Notes: generated by a model from the sequence alone, not told the origin. A DNA stretch of 64,000 nucleotides from a candidate division WOR-3 bacterium (GCA_039804025.1 JBDRZP010000013.1:1-64000), one strand, 5' to 3'. Counted from the first letter of the stretch, positions 9,495-18,557 are shown. Numbers and translations are program-made.

Positions 9495-9532
9495 TATAGG
9501 ATATTTTAAAGTTAATTATTTTAAAATAAAAA

Positions 9533-12190
9533 ATGATTTTCTTTCTTTTATTTAACTTCCTTAATTATGAAGAAGAATCACTTATAAAAGATATTCTATC
9601 TTATAAATACCTTGAAATTAAAGACCTTTCCTTTGAAAAGGATAAAAGTATATTTACAAATTTAAAGGATTCTCTAACCCTCCTTTTTCTTAAAGAACCT
9701 TTTAAAATTCCTGAATACGCAGAAAAAATTTTTAAAGATTTTAACTCAGATGAAAGGGAAATTATTGAAAAAATTTTTAAATTAAAAATCAAAGAAGAAA
9801 ATTTTGAGAATATCTTAGAAGAAACGATAAATAATTTAAAAAGGGCTAAAGAAATTATCAAAAATTCCTTTTCAAATATTGAAAAAGAAAAACTTGATAC
9901 ATTGATTTACAATATAACTCTTCTTTTTGAAGATGAAAATGATAAAAATGATGATACTTTATATGCTATTTTTGAAAGAGAAAAGGGAAATAAAATTAAG
10001 GCAAAAAAATGGAAGGAGAAGAAGATTGCAAAATATTTATTAAAAATAAATAGAGAAAAACTCTTTCAAGGTTTAAAAATTTCCTTTGAAAATTTAATTT
10101 TTTTAACCTATTCACTTATAAATGCAGAAAATTTAAGGGATACAGTAATAAAAACAGAGCTTGGATATATTGTGATAAACAGTAAAGAGGAAGATAACAT
10201 ATATAAAGGTGACAGTTTTTTTATTATTTTTGATTTAAAAGGTAATGACAAATATTTAGATAGGGTAGGTTCCTCAAATTTGTTTTATTCTATACCCTTT
10301 TCAATTTTAATCGATAAAGAAGGAAACGATTCTTATATTTCAGATAAAGCCCTTTCCATCTGCTCATCCTTTTTTGGAGTTTCAATTCAATTTGATTTAA
10401 AAGGTAATGATTTAAGAAGGGGAAAATTCTTTTCAATTTCTTCATCTATGTTTGGAATTAGTTTTCTTTTTGATAAGGAAGGGAATGATATCTATGAATC
10501 AGATTTTTTCTCACAATCTGCTTCCTTCTTTGGAAAATCCTTTTTATTTGATTTTGATGGCAATGATTTATATAAGGTAACAGAAAAGGGCCAAGCTTTT
10601 TCAGGAACATTGGGATTTTCAATTCTCTATGATAGAAAGGGTATGGATTCATATATAGCTTATGGTAAGAATTATCATATACCTCTTTTGCCTGATGAAA
10701 CAAGGTCTTTTGCACAGGGGTTTTCTCTTGGCATAAGACCCTATCTTGGTGGTGGTGTTGCTCTTTTAATTGATGGAGAAGGAAATGATATATATTATTC
10801 AGAAGTATATGGACAGGGCTCTGCTTATTGGTATGGAACAGGAATTTTAATTGATGGTAAGGGAAATGATTTATATCACTTAGCAGAATACGGTCAGGGG
10901 GCAGGCATTCACTTGGCCTGTGGAGCACTTTTTGATTTAGAAGGTGATGATGAATATATTTCAAGATTCGGTCCTGCTCAGGGTGAAGGGCATGATTACT
11001 CTGTTGGTATACTTATTGACAAAAAAGGGCATGATACTTATAAAGTTTCAGGAGGTCAAGGAATAGGTTTAAATACCTCAGTTGGTATATTTATTGATTC
11101 AGAAGGAAATGATATCTATGTAACAACTGAGGAATTCGGTCAGGGTGGAGGAAAAATGTCAAGGGGGAAAATTGGAATAGGTATTTTTATTGATTTAAAA
11201 GGAAAGGATTTTTATAAGGGAGAAAATTTAAAAAAAGAACCCTTTTTAATTTCAAAGGGAGAATTTGGATTAAGTTATGATTCTGACACAGTTGAAACTC
11301 GCGAACCGGAAGAAGAAGGAGTAGATATGGAAATTCCCCTTGATTTAGATATTGATTCTTTATTTAAACTTGCTTCTGAATGGGAGGTAGGTAAGTATAA
11401 AAAGATTGTTCCAAAGGCAAGAAAGGTTTTAGCGCAGAGAAAAGAGGAGGCACTTATTTATATTTTTAATAATAAAATAAAAACACTTAACAGTTTAGAA
11501 TTAAGGGCAATTAAGGAAGTTATAAAAGAAAATAAAGAGTTAAGTGCATTCTATATGAGGGAAGCTTTAAAAGAAAAAAATGATACATCAAAATTGAATA
11601 TTATCTATCTAACAGGTGAAGCAGAAGTTAAAGATATGGAAAAAGAATTATGGAAATTGTTAAGAAAAGAAAAAAGAGATTTATTTAAGGCGAATATAAT
11701 CTATTCATTATCAAAATTAAAAACGGAGAATTTTGAAGAGTTATTTAAATATTTAAATAAAAATAGTCCTGAAATAAAAATATCACTTATAAGAGCATGC
11801 GGAGAGATAAAAAGAAAAAAAATTTTAAAAAAAATAGTTCCCTTATTACAAGACAATGATGCTCTTGTTAGATTTGGTGCAGAAAAAATTTTAAGGGATA
11901 ATGTGGATTCTGTAAGGTCTTATTTAATTGAGAAAATTAACCAAAAATTTAGCGATAGAACTTTATTTCATCTTTTAAGGGTTTTAAAAGGAATAAAAGA
12001 AATGGATTCTGAAGTAAAAGAAGTTTTTTTAAAATTCTGTGAAAATAAAAATAAAAAAATAAGGGCAGAGGCTATTGAATCACTATTAAATTTTAAAGAT
12101 GATGAAGAAATAATAAAAAAATTAAAAGAAATAAAAGAAAAGGAAAAAGAACCTTATATTTTATGGATTTTTCAGAGTAAAGGTTTTTAA
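9533..12190 (+). CDS. Large beta-solenoid-like repeat protein with C-terminal HEAT repeats
   Basis: The protein has 885 residues. After an alpha-helical N-terminal region (1-230), about a dozen copies of a short unit with core DxxGNDxY run from roughly 230 to 575 (IDKEGNDSYI, FDKEGNDIYE, IDGEGNDIYY, IDSEGNDIYV). Spacer turns rich in G/Q (YGQGSAYWYG, FGQGGGKMS) look like a calcium-binding or solenoid stack. A helical C-terminal half (about 610-885) carries HEAT-like repeats (LVRFGAEKILRDNV, KIRAEAIESLLNF). The N terminus is hydrophobic, so export is plausible. No enzyme motif. The 3' end overlaps the radical SAM gene by 30 bp. Confidence 0.65.
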   Translation: MIFFLLFNFLNYEEESLIKDILSYKYLEIKDLSFEKDKSIFTNLKDSLTLLFLKEPFKIPEYAEKIFKDFNSDEREIIEKIFKLKIKEENFENILEETINNLKRAKEIIKNSFSNIEKEKLDTLIYNITLLFEDENDKNDDTLYAIFEREKGNKIKAKKWKEKKIAKYLLKINREKLFQGLKISFENLIFLTYSLINAENLRDTVIKTELGYIVINSKEEDNIYKGDSFFIIFDLKGNDKYLDRVGSSNLFYSIPFSILIDKEGNDSYISDKALSICSSFFGVSIQFDLKGNDLRRGKFFSISSSMFGISFLFDKEGNDIYESDFFSQSASFFGKSFLFDFDGNDLYKVTEKGQAFSGTLGFSILYDRKGMDSYIAYGKNYHIPLLPDETRSFAQGFSLGIRPYLGGGVALLIDGEGNDIYYSEVYGQGSAYWYGTGILIDGKGNDLYHLAEYGQGAGIHLACGALFDLEGDDEYISRFGPAQGEGHDYSVGILIDKKGHDTYKVSGGQGIGLNTSVGIFIDSEGNDIYVTTEEFGQGGGKMSRGKIGIGIFIDLKGKDFYKGENLKKEPFLISKGEFGLSYDSDTVETREPEEEGVDMEIPLDLDIDSLFKLASEWEVGKYKKIVPKARKVLAQRKEEALIYIFNNKIKTLNSLELRAIKEVIKENKELSAFYMREALKEKNDTSKLNIIYLTGEAEVKDMEKELWKLLRKEKRDLFKANIIYSLSKLKTENFEELFKYLNKNSPEIKISLIRACGEIKRKKILKKIVPLLQDNDALVRFGAEKILRDNVDSVRSYLIEKINQKFSDRTLFHLLRVLKGIKEMDSEVKEVFLKFCENKNKKIRAEAIESLLNFKDDEEIIKKLKEIKEKEKEPYILWIFQSKGF

Positions 12191-13084
12191 ATCTTCAAGG
12201 TATTTACCCTGGAAACTCTCCCTTTTTTCCAGTTCCCTTTCAATTTTATTTAATACAATCATTTTATTTTTACACCAATCAGGTGCGACCAATAAATTGT
12301 CAGGGGCTTCTCCTGTTAATCTTGCGATTAAAATATTTTCTTTGAGTCTTTCAATAAAATCACATACAGCATTTATATACTCCTCAATTTCAAGGGGTTT
12401 ATATTTTCCTTCTTTATACCATCTCTCAAGTTCAGTATATTTAACAATATGTAATGGATGAATTTTAACTCCGTCAATTTTCAATTTATTTAAAAAGAAA
12501 GCAGTATTCATCCAGTCATCGTATGTATCTCCAGGTAATCCTATAATAACATGAGCCATAACCCTAATATTATTTTCCTTTAATTTAAAAACAGCTTCCT
12601 CAAAATTTTTAACATTGTGCCCCCTTTTTGTTATTTCCATTGTTTTATCATTTGCTGATTGAAGACCCAGTTCAACCCATAAATAAGTTTTCTTATTAAG
12701 TTCAGAAAGAAGTTCCAAAACTTCATCTCCTACGGTATCACTTCTTGTTCCAATTGAAATTCCAACAATATCAGGATGGGTATTTAATGCTTCATAATAA
12801 ACTTTTCTCATAAATTCTATATCACCATAAGTATTTGTAAATGCTTGAAAATAAACAATGAATTTATTAACCTTTCTTTTATTTCTAATTATTTCCATAC
12901 CCTTTAAAATTTGCTCTTTTAAAGGAACTTTTCTTCTTGCTGTCTCAGGGACAAAAGATGGGTTATAGCAATAAATACACTTCGCCTGTGGTGGACATCT
13001 AAAACCTGCATCCACTGAAATTTTCCAAACTTTTTCTCCAAAAAGATTCTTAAGATGTTCTGAAAATTTATTATACCTTTTCAT
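12161..13084 (-). CDS. Radical SAM protein, YhcC/TIGR01212-like
   Basis: This 307-residue radical SAM enzyme has the cluster cysteines in GFRCPPQAKCIYCYN (Cys30, Cys36, Cys39). The spacing is CxxxxxCxxC, the long-first-gap type of the YhcC family rather than CxxxCxxC. Further matches are YFQAFTNTYGD, GISIGTRSDTV, WVELGLQSANDKT, VMAHVIIGLPGDT and GVKIHPLHI. The family is widespread; a defined reaction is not established as far as I know. It is encoded after a TPR gene on the same strand with no gap, and converges on the beta-solenoid gene. Confidence 0.85.
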   Translation of the reverse strand: MKRYNKFSEHLKNLFGEKVWKISVDAGFRCPPQAKCIYCYNPSFVPETARRKVPLKEQILKGMEIIRNKRKVNKFIVYFQAFTNTYGDIEFMRKVYYEALNTHPDIVGISIGTRSDTVGDEVLELLSELNKKTYLWVELGLQSANDKTMEITKRGHNVKNFEEAVFKLKENNIRVMAHVIIGLPGDTYDDWMNTAFFLNKLKIDGVKIHPLHIVKYTELERWYKEGKYKPLEIEEYINAVCDFIERLKENILIARLTGEAPDNLLVAPDWCKNKMIVLNKIERELEKRESFQGKYLEDLKTFTLKNP

Positions 13085-14374
13085 TTAAATAAAAAATCTT
13101 GAAAATCTTTTGATAATATCAATATGAGTCAAATCACTTTTAAATTTTCCCTTATCATTAAAAAAATCTTCAAAGACAGAAGGTAAATTTTGTTTGAGAG
13201 TTAGTTCTATAAAATTTTTATCACCTTTACTTAAAAGATAAAAAGAATAGATGAAATTAATTAGTTTTGAAATAAATGAAAATTCAGGTGCAATATAGGA
13301 AGCTTTTCTATAATACTCTTCTGCTTTTAAGAAGTCTTTTTTATAATAATAAAAAATAGCCGAATAAAGAAAATATTCCGATAGAAAAAGGTGATTATCT
13401 GATCCTTTAAAATTTGTTAAAAATTCCTGAACTTTTTCAAATTCTTCTTTTATTAAGAAATACTTAATGAGAGTTAAATCAATATTAGAATTGATATCCA
13501 TGAAGCAATACTTATTTCTAAATTTGACTAATTTTTTTACATATTTTTCTGCTTCACGAAATTTATTTTTATTAATGAGGATATCAATATAATCTATATA
13601 AATAAAAATCTTATAGAATTCAGGACCTTTAAATTTTTCAATATTTTTAAGTGCTTCAATTATAAATTTCTCAGCTTTTTCAAAATCTCCAAGATTTAAA
13701 AAACTTGCACTAATTTTTCTAAAAATTCTGTAATCATAATTTCTTTCCTTTGTTTTTTTTAAAACATCCTCACATATTTTTATGCATTCTTCAAAATCAC
13801 CTCTTACAAAGTGAATCATTGCAATATTTTCCATAATTCCCCTTCTGCTTGATTCAGAAATATTCATTTTTTCTGAAAGAATATAAGAAGTATTGAAGTG
13901 TTTTAAAGCATCTTCATAATTTGAAAAATGAAAGGATATTATACCTCTTAAATTCTCTATCTTTGATTTTATATAAATATCAGTTTCTTTTTCTCCCTTT
14001 TCTGTAAGTTCATAGCCATTTTCTAAAATTTTTAGAGCAATGTTAAATTTTTTTCTGTTAAAATAATATAGAGCAACGGTAAAATAATAAAAACTGTGAT
14101 ATTCCTTTTCAAGAGTATTTAAATCAAAATTCTTATACACCTCTTTGATTGATTCTTCTTCATGTTTAACACAATAAACTCTTGCAAGAAGAATTTTAAA
14201 AAGATTATCTTCAATATCTTTAATCTTATCAATTTCCTTTAAATAAGATTCAATTTCAATAAGAATATACACATTCTCATAAAGAAAAACAAAATTTTTT
14301 CTAATAAATTTAAAAATTTCTTTTAAATTTTTTTTCTTTAGATTATAATCAAAAAATTTAACAATATCTTTCAT
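13085..14374 (-). CDS. TPR-repeat protein, cytoplasmic
   Basis: This 429-residue all-alpha protein consists of tetratricopeptide-like repeats (YFNRKKFNIALKILENGYEL, YEDALKHFNTSYILSEKM, FEECIKICEDVLKKT, FEKAEKFIIEALKNIEK). There is no signal peptide or catalytic domain. I place the start at the ATG in the ATGA overlap with the rmlB stop (14371-14374); a GTG-type start seven codons earlier is possible but unneeded. It may be an adaptor. Role unknown. Confidence 0.7.
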   Translation of the reverse strand: MKDIVKFFDYNLKKKNLKEIFKFIRKNFVFLYENVYILIEIESYLKEIDKIKDIEDNLFKILLARVYCVKHEEESIKEVYKNFDLNTLEKEYHSFYYFTVALYYFNRKKFNIALKILENGYELTEKGEKETDIYIKSKIENLRGIISFHFSNYEDALKHFNTSYILSEKMNISESSRRGIMENIAMIHFVRGDFEECIKICEDVLKKTKERNYDYRIFRKISASFLNLGDFEKAEKFIIEALKNIEKFKGPEFYKIFIYIDYIDILINKNKFREAEKYVKKLVKFRNKYCFMDINSNIDLTLIKYFLIKEEFEKVQEFLTNFKGSDNHLFLSEYFLYSAIFYYYKKDFLKAEEYYRKASYIAPEFSFISKLINFIYSFYLLSKGDKNFIELTLKQNLPSVFEDFFNDKGKFKSDLTHIDIIKRFSRFFI

Positions 14375-15519
14375 TTTCGCAATCTGCTGTACCACGTTTC
14401 CAAAAAATTCTTAACTTTTTTATTTAGAAGTAATTCTCTATAAAAATAAAAATTTTCCTTATAAAATTCAAAAGTTTTTTTAAGAGCATCTTTAAATTTC
14501 CATTCAGGCTTAAAACCGAGTTCAAATATTTTCTTGCCATCCATTGAATATCTCCTGTCATGAGCAGGTCTATCCTTAATAAACTCAATCCCTTCCTCCT
14601 TATTTAATCCTCCTAATTTACAGATAAGTTCAGCGAGCCTGATGTTTTTTACTTCGGTGCTACCAGGTATGTTATACTCCTCACCAATTTTACCCTTTTT
14701 ATAAACAAGGTATATAGCCTTTACAGCATCTTCTATATAAATCCAGCTTCTTTTCTGATTTCCATCTCCATAAAGGGGAATTTTTTCTTTCATCAATACC
14801 TTCATAATAGAAAGGGGTATAAATTTTTCAGGAAACTGTCTTTCTCCAAAAACATTAGCAGGTCTTACTATGATTACAGGTATTCTGTAAGTTTTATAAT
14901 AAGAATAAACAATCCTATCAGCACTTGCCTTACTTGCAGAATATGGACTTGAGGGATAAAAAGGGTGATTTTCTTTTGCTTTTCCTTTTAAAATTTCCCC
15001 ATAAACTTCATCTGTTGATATATGAATAAACTTTCCCTTTTCTCCGTGAATTTCTCTGAAAGTATCAATTAAAAAATAAGTTCCCAGTATATCTGTAAAA
15101 ATGAATCTATGTGGATAAAGAATTGACCTATCAACATGGGTTTCTGCAGCAAAATGAAAAATATTATTTGAGTATTTCATAACAAGTTTTAATGGCTTTA
15201 CATTTGTAACGGAAGCTACAAGAAGAAAAATCTTTTCCTCACCTTCAAGAAATTTTTTTATTTCTTTTTCGAGATCTTTTTCTTTCAAAACTTTATAATT
15301 ACTTTTTAGAAAATTTTTTTTACCCTTGTAAATATCCTTGCCAAAGCCAGCATAAAAGATATTTTCCTCATTCAGATAAGGATAAAGGTTAAAAGGGTGG
15401 CCTGAATATTCAAGAGAATCATAGACAATTATTTTTGCATCCTTTTCCTTTTTTATCAAATATCTCACAAAATTAGAACCAATAAAACCAGCTCCACCTG
15501 TTACAAGGTAAATATTCAT
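14371..15519 (-). CDS. rmlB: dTDP-glucose 4,6-dehydratase-like SDR enzyme
   Basis: This extended short-chain dehydrogenase probably makes a 4-keto-6-deoxy nucleotide sugar for surface glycans. Visible are the NAD loop GGAGFIGSNF, HFAAETHVDRSI, the catalytic STDEVYGE (Asp-Glu) and YSASKASAD (Tyr-x3-Lys), RPANVFGERQFPEKFIP, GDGNQKRSWIY and KDRPAHDRRYSMDGKKI. These are RmlB-like throughout. At 382 residues it is about 30 longer than usual because of an insertion around residues 55-100, between the second strand and HFAAE, which replaces the normal GDI segment. No other rml gene is nearby. Confidence 0.85.
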   Translation of the reverse strand: MNIYLVTGGAGFIGSNFVRYLIKKEKDAKIIVYDSLEYSGHPFNLYPYLNEENIFYAGFGKDIYKGKKNFLKSNYKVLKEKDLEKEIKKFLEGEEKIFLLVASVTNVKPLKLVMKYSNNIFHFAAETHVDRSILYPHRFIFTDILGTYFLIDTFREIHGEKGKFIHISTDEVYGEILKGKAKENHPFYPSSPYSASKASADRIVYSYYKTYRIPVIIVRPANVFGERQFPEKFIPLSIMKVLMKEKIPLYGDGNQKRSWIYIEDAVKAIYLVYKKGKIGEEYNIPGSTEVKNIRLAELICKLGGLNKEEGIEFIKDRPAHDRRYSMDGKKIFELGFKPEWKFKDALKKTFEFYKENFYFYRELLLNKKVKNFLETWYSRLRK

Positions 15520-16262
15520 CTATAAAAGATAAAATTTTCTCCTTGTAAATTAAAAATTTTAACATTAAAGCCAAGATATTCACTAATAATTTCTTTTTTC
15601 TCAAAAATTTTATTTTTTTCCACAAAAAGCGTATTTCCATTTTCTTTTAGAAAAAGAAAATAATCAGAAAATTTAAGAGCAATATTAATATCATGTATTA
15701 CAAAAATTAAATTTTTATTTTCTCTTTTAACAATATTCTTCATAATATTAAAAATTAAAAAGGTATTTTCAAAATCAAGATGAAGACTTGGCTCATCAAG
15801 GAGAATAAGTTCAGGGTCCTTAACAAGAGATCTTGCAAGAAGAACCTTTTGTTTCTGACCACCTGAAAGTTCTGTAAATTTTTTATTTTTTAATTCATAA
15901 ATATCAAAAATTCTTAAAAAATAATCTAACTTTTCTTTATCAACTTTTGTATAAGGATAAAAACCGAGTTCAACCATTTCATAAACTGTAAAAGGAACAT
16001 CAGATTCATAAAACTGGGGCAAATAGGAAATTTTTTTTGCCCTTTCAAGAGGATCCATTTTAAAAATATCTTTTCCATCAAAATTAATCTCACCTTTTAA
16101 GGGTTTTAATACACCGGAAAGAACCCTTAAAAGTGTTGTTTTACCTGTTCCATTTTTACCGAGAATTGAAAGAATATCACCCTTTTTTAAATAAAAGGAG
16201 ACCCCCCTTAATACAGGGGGGTCTTTATAACCGGCGTAAATAGATTTTACCTCGATCTTGAT
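15516..16262 (-). CDS. ABC transporter ATP-binding protein, FecE/BtuD-like, with non-ATG start
   Basis: This ATPase of an iron-complex/B12-type importer is complete only if translation starts before the first ATG. The Walker A motif GKNGTGKTT lies upstream of the ATG at 16056-16058, which would remove 68 residues. Also visible are the signature LSGGQKQK, Walker B LILLDEPSLHLD and the switch VIHDI. No ATG, GTG or TTG occurs in frame upstream. The best start is AUC at 16260-16262 (giving xKIEVKSIYAGY, the normal family start, 248 residues) preceded by AAAGGA. It overlaps the upstream gene by 16 bp and rmlB by 4. No permease gene is present here. Confidence 0.8.
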   Translation of the reverse strand: MKIEVKSIYAGYKDPPVLRGVSFYLKKGDILSILGKNGTGKTTLLRVLSGVLKPLKGEINFDGKDIFKMDPLERAKKISYLPQFYESDVPFTVYEMVELGFYPYTKVDKEKLDYFLRIFDIYELKNKKFTELSGGQKQKVLLARSLVKDPELILLDEPSLHLDFENTFLIFNIMKNIVKRENKNLIFVIHDINIALKFSDYFLFLKENGNTLFVEKNKIFEKKEIISEYLGFNVKIFNLQGENFIFYR

Positions 16263-16546
16263 TTTGGTTTTATCCTTTGTATATCCCTTTGTCTTTCAGA
16301 TTCCTTTTTATTATTTTCAGTTTTTTCCTTGTAAGGAGTGTAAAATTTTCCTTCCCTATCCCTTAATCTTTTAAAGAATTTATCAGTTATTCCGTCACCA
16401 TCTCTATCAAGAGTATCTCTTTTAACTTTATAAATTATTTCACTTTTGAGCTCTACCCTTTTAGATTTTGATGATTCTGACTTTTTATTAATCTCTATTG
16501 AATGAAGTAGAAAAGGTGCAATAAGTAAGATTAAAATTTTTTTCAT
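16247..16546 (-). CDS. Small secreted protein with one DxDxDG calcium-type loop
   Basis: This 99-residue protein has a signal peptide (KKILILLIAPFLLHS), then a highly charged body with LDRDGDGITDKFF, a thrombospondin type 3/dockerin-like calcium-binding loop. The C-terminal half is rich in K, R and E. Its start overlaps the upstream DUF4384-like gene by four bases (ATGA), and its end overlaps the ABC ATPase start. The three genes are therefore coupled. Function unknown. Confidence 0.65.
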   Translation of the reverse strand: MKKILILLIAPFLLHSIEINKKSESSKSKRVELKSEIIYKVKRDTLDRDGDGITDKFFKRLRDREGKFYTPYKEKTENNKKESERQRDIQRIKPKSRSR

Positions 16547-17727
16547 CTCCTTGTCCTTTTTGTTTCTGATTTATTTTGAGGCAAAACTCCACCTTTTTTC
16601 AAATCAGTTTCAACTTTTTCCCTGTGAATTCTGGCTCCTTGTTCTCTTTGAATTCTACTTTCTCTTTCCTTTCTTAACTCCTGGCTTTTTATAGGATTAG
16701 AAACTCTTTTTCTGTAATCTTCTGATTCTTCCTTTTCCATCTCTTTATTCTCTTTTACTTTTTTGATATCTGACTCATAAATATTTTTTCCTTCATATTC
16801 CTTATATTCCCTTTTCCTTTCAACTTCAGTTTCTCTGATTCTTTTTTGTTCATGTTCTGGTCGAGTCTTTATTTCTCCTTTAGATTCCCTTATTCTTTCT
16901 TTTTCCATGTCCTTCCTGATTTCTCTTTTTTCAATCATCTCCCTTACAGGTTTACCTTCCACAACCCCTTTTTCTCTTACTCTTATCCTTGTTTCCTTTT
17001 CTATTTCCTGGAGACGGGTTCTTTTTTCAGGTGTAATTTCTCTTGTAAATTCCCACCTTGTTCTTATTCTGTATCTGGGAGGTGCATATTTTACATACCT
17101 TGGAACATAAACATATCTATATTCATAAACTCTTATTTCATATAAGGGACAAAAATCAAAATAAAAATGAACAAAAACATGCGGATGATGGCAATCGTAG
17201 CAATACCATGGTGCCGGATGATATACATAATACCTTGGAATTACATAATAACTTGTCCATGCGCCAAAATAAACCCTTGGAAACCAGAAGGGTGGTCTGA
17301 AACTGAAAACGAGAGCAAATCTTATATCATCATAATCATAATATATATAAGATTCAGGAGGCAGAGGTTCAAAACAATCAAGGGGCATATCATAAATTGG
17401 ATAGGGAACAACAACAGCATAAATATATTCAATACCTGGATCATAAGAAGAAGTCCATTCAATATCATCGTAAAAATCATCGGGTAAAACATAATGGACA
17501 CCTGCATGTATATATACAGGTCTTCCGGCAGGAAATATTAATTTAGTTCTTCCATTGGGGTCAATATTATATAAGTAAAGATAACCATCTACTTTTGAAA
17601 TAACATTAATTTTTAATCTTTCACCAGCTGTATATATAGACTTTGGACCACCTTCAACCCAGACATCCACCATCCCTGCCTTTAAGGCAAGGAATTGGAA
17701 AGCTAATATTAAAATTAACTTTTTCAT
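16543..17727 (-). CDS. Secreted DUF4384-like protein with charged C-terminal tail
   Basis: This 394-residue protein has a signal peptide (1-17) followed by a domain (18-110) with GERLKINVISKVDGYLYLYN and GRTKLIFP, typical of DUF4384 modules. Next come a Tyr/Pro/His-rich stretch (about 110-215, WYCYDCHHPHVFVHFYFDF) and a long Arg/Glu/Lys tail (215-394) with no obvious fold. DUF4384 modules occur in exported proteins and some secretion-associated kinases; the role here is unknown. A strong Shine-Dalgarno (AAGGAGG) precedes the ATG. A T-arm-like motif lies 26 nt upstream, inside the end of the preceding gene. Confidence 0.65.
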   Translation of the reverse strand: MKKLILILAFQFLALKAGMVDVWVEGGPKSIYTAGERLKINVISKVDGYLYLYNIDPNGRTKLIFPAGRPVYIHAGVHYVLPDDFYDDIEWTSSYDPGIEYIYAVVVPYPIYDMPLDCFEPLPPESYIYYDYDDIRFALVFSFRPPFWFPRVYFGAWTSYYVIPRYYVYHPAPWYCYDCHHPHVFVHFYFDFCPLYEIRVYEYRYVYVPRYVKYAPPRYRIRTRWEFTREITPEKRTRLQEIEKETRIRVREKGVVEGKPVREMIEKREIRKDMEKERIRESKGEIKTRPEHEQKRIRETEVERKREYKEYEGKNIYESDIKKVKENKEMEKEESEDYRKRVSNPIKSQELRKERESRIQREQGARIHREKVETDLKKGGVLPQNKSETKRTRR

Positions 17728-17738
17728 TTCATACCTCC

Positions 17739-18557
17739 TTATTTAATTTTAAGGGGTTTGAACCCTTCAGAGGGTAAAGAAAGCTCCCTATTTCCCTCGT
17801 CTATTTGATAAGCCCACTCAAAAGCTAATTTATTACCTAAACTCAAAACTCTTATTTTTGCAAAATGATTATCTCTTGTCCAGAAAACATAAATATGACC
17901 TTCGATTGCTTCAAGAACACCTATCTTTGACCATCCGTATAAAGGTGCATAACTTATTTCATCAAAACTTTCAGCGTACCCCATATCCTGAATCCATGTA
18001 AGTGTATCTGGTACAATTATATAGCCTACTTTATCTGAGGTATCGTATTTATAATAAAAATCACAGTTTGGAGATAGATAGGAACATACAGACTGATTTG
18101 AAAAATCAAATCCAGAAAAATCAGGATAAATAAGATAACTCCATAAAACATCCTCACCATCAGGTCTTGGAGTATCAAACACTTCCTCAGGAGAAAGGTC
18201 TGACTCATTCCCTGCTGTATCATAAGCGGATACAGCATAATAGTAAGTTATTCCATTTTGTACATTATAATCAATAAAGCTTGTTTTAGAGGGGGGGAGA
18301 TTTGCAATTTTTTCATAGGGTCCTTCATAGGAGAAACCCCTCCACACATAGTATCCTGCGAGGTCTTTTTCAGTATTAGGAATAAAGTAAAGATAAACTT
18401 TCTGATCACCAGTAACAGAATAAAGTCCTCTTGGTGCTGAAGGTGGTATAGTATCAACTTCAACAGGGTAATTAGTATAAATATTTTCTTCTTTTATTAT
18501 GCATCCCCATAAAAGGGGAATCAGAGTAATTATACCGAGTATCTTTATTTTTCCCAT
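17739..18557 (-). CDS. Lipoprotein with fibronectin type III domain
   Basis: This 272-residue protein has a lipoprotein signal with lipobox LLWGC (Cys19). A fibronectin type III domain spans about residues 38-130 (PSAPRGLYSVTGDQKVYLYF, AGYYVWRG, YYYAVSAYDTAGNESDLS). The remaining 140 residues have no recognised domain. It is probably anchored in the envelope, with the FN3 unit serving as a spacer or binding module. It precedes the DUF4384-like gene by 11 nt in the same operon. AGGAGG lies before the ATG. Confidence 0.75.
   Translation of the reverse strand: MGKIKILGIITLIPLLWGCIIKEENIYTNYPVEVDTIPPSAPRGLYSVTGDQKVYLYFIPNTEKDLAGYYVWRGFSYEGPYEKIANLPPSKTSFIDYNVQNGITYYYAVSAYDTAGNESDLSPEEVFDTPRPDGEDVLWSYLIYPDFSGFDFSNQSVCSYLSPNCDFYYKYDTSDKVGYIIVPDTLTWIQDMGYAESFDEISYAPLYGWSKIGVLEAIEGHIYVFWTRDNHFAKIRVLSLGNKLAFEWAYQIDEGNRELSLPSEGFKPLKIK
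17754..17764 (-). promoter_or_regulatory. T-arm-like motif upstream of the DUF4384-like gene
   Basis: Sense-strand GGTTCAAACCC inside AAGGGTTCAAACCCCTT gives a full five-pair T-stem (AAGGG/CCCTT). It ends 26 nt before the ATG at 17727. It overlaps the last codons of the FN3 lipoprotein gene. The following CTTAAAAT and AAGGAG are shared with the motif at 53808-53818, giving 20 identical bases from AGGG to AAAA. The match could in part be fixed by the coding sequence. Confidence 0.55.

Noticed and set aside
16847-17487. Overlapping plus-strand frames opposite the DUF4384-like gene
   Set aside because: They are antisense shadows of a Tyr/Arg-rich coding region and have no start signals.
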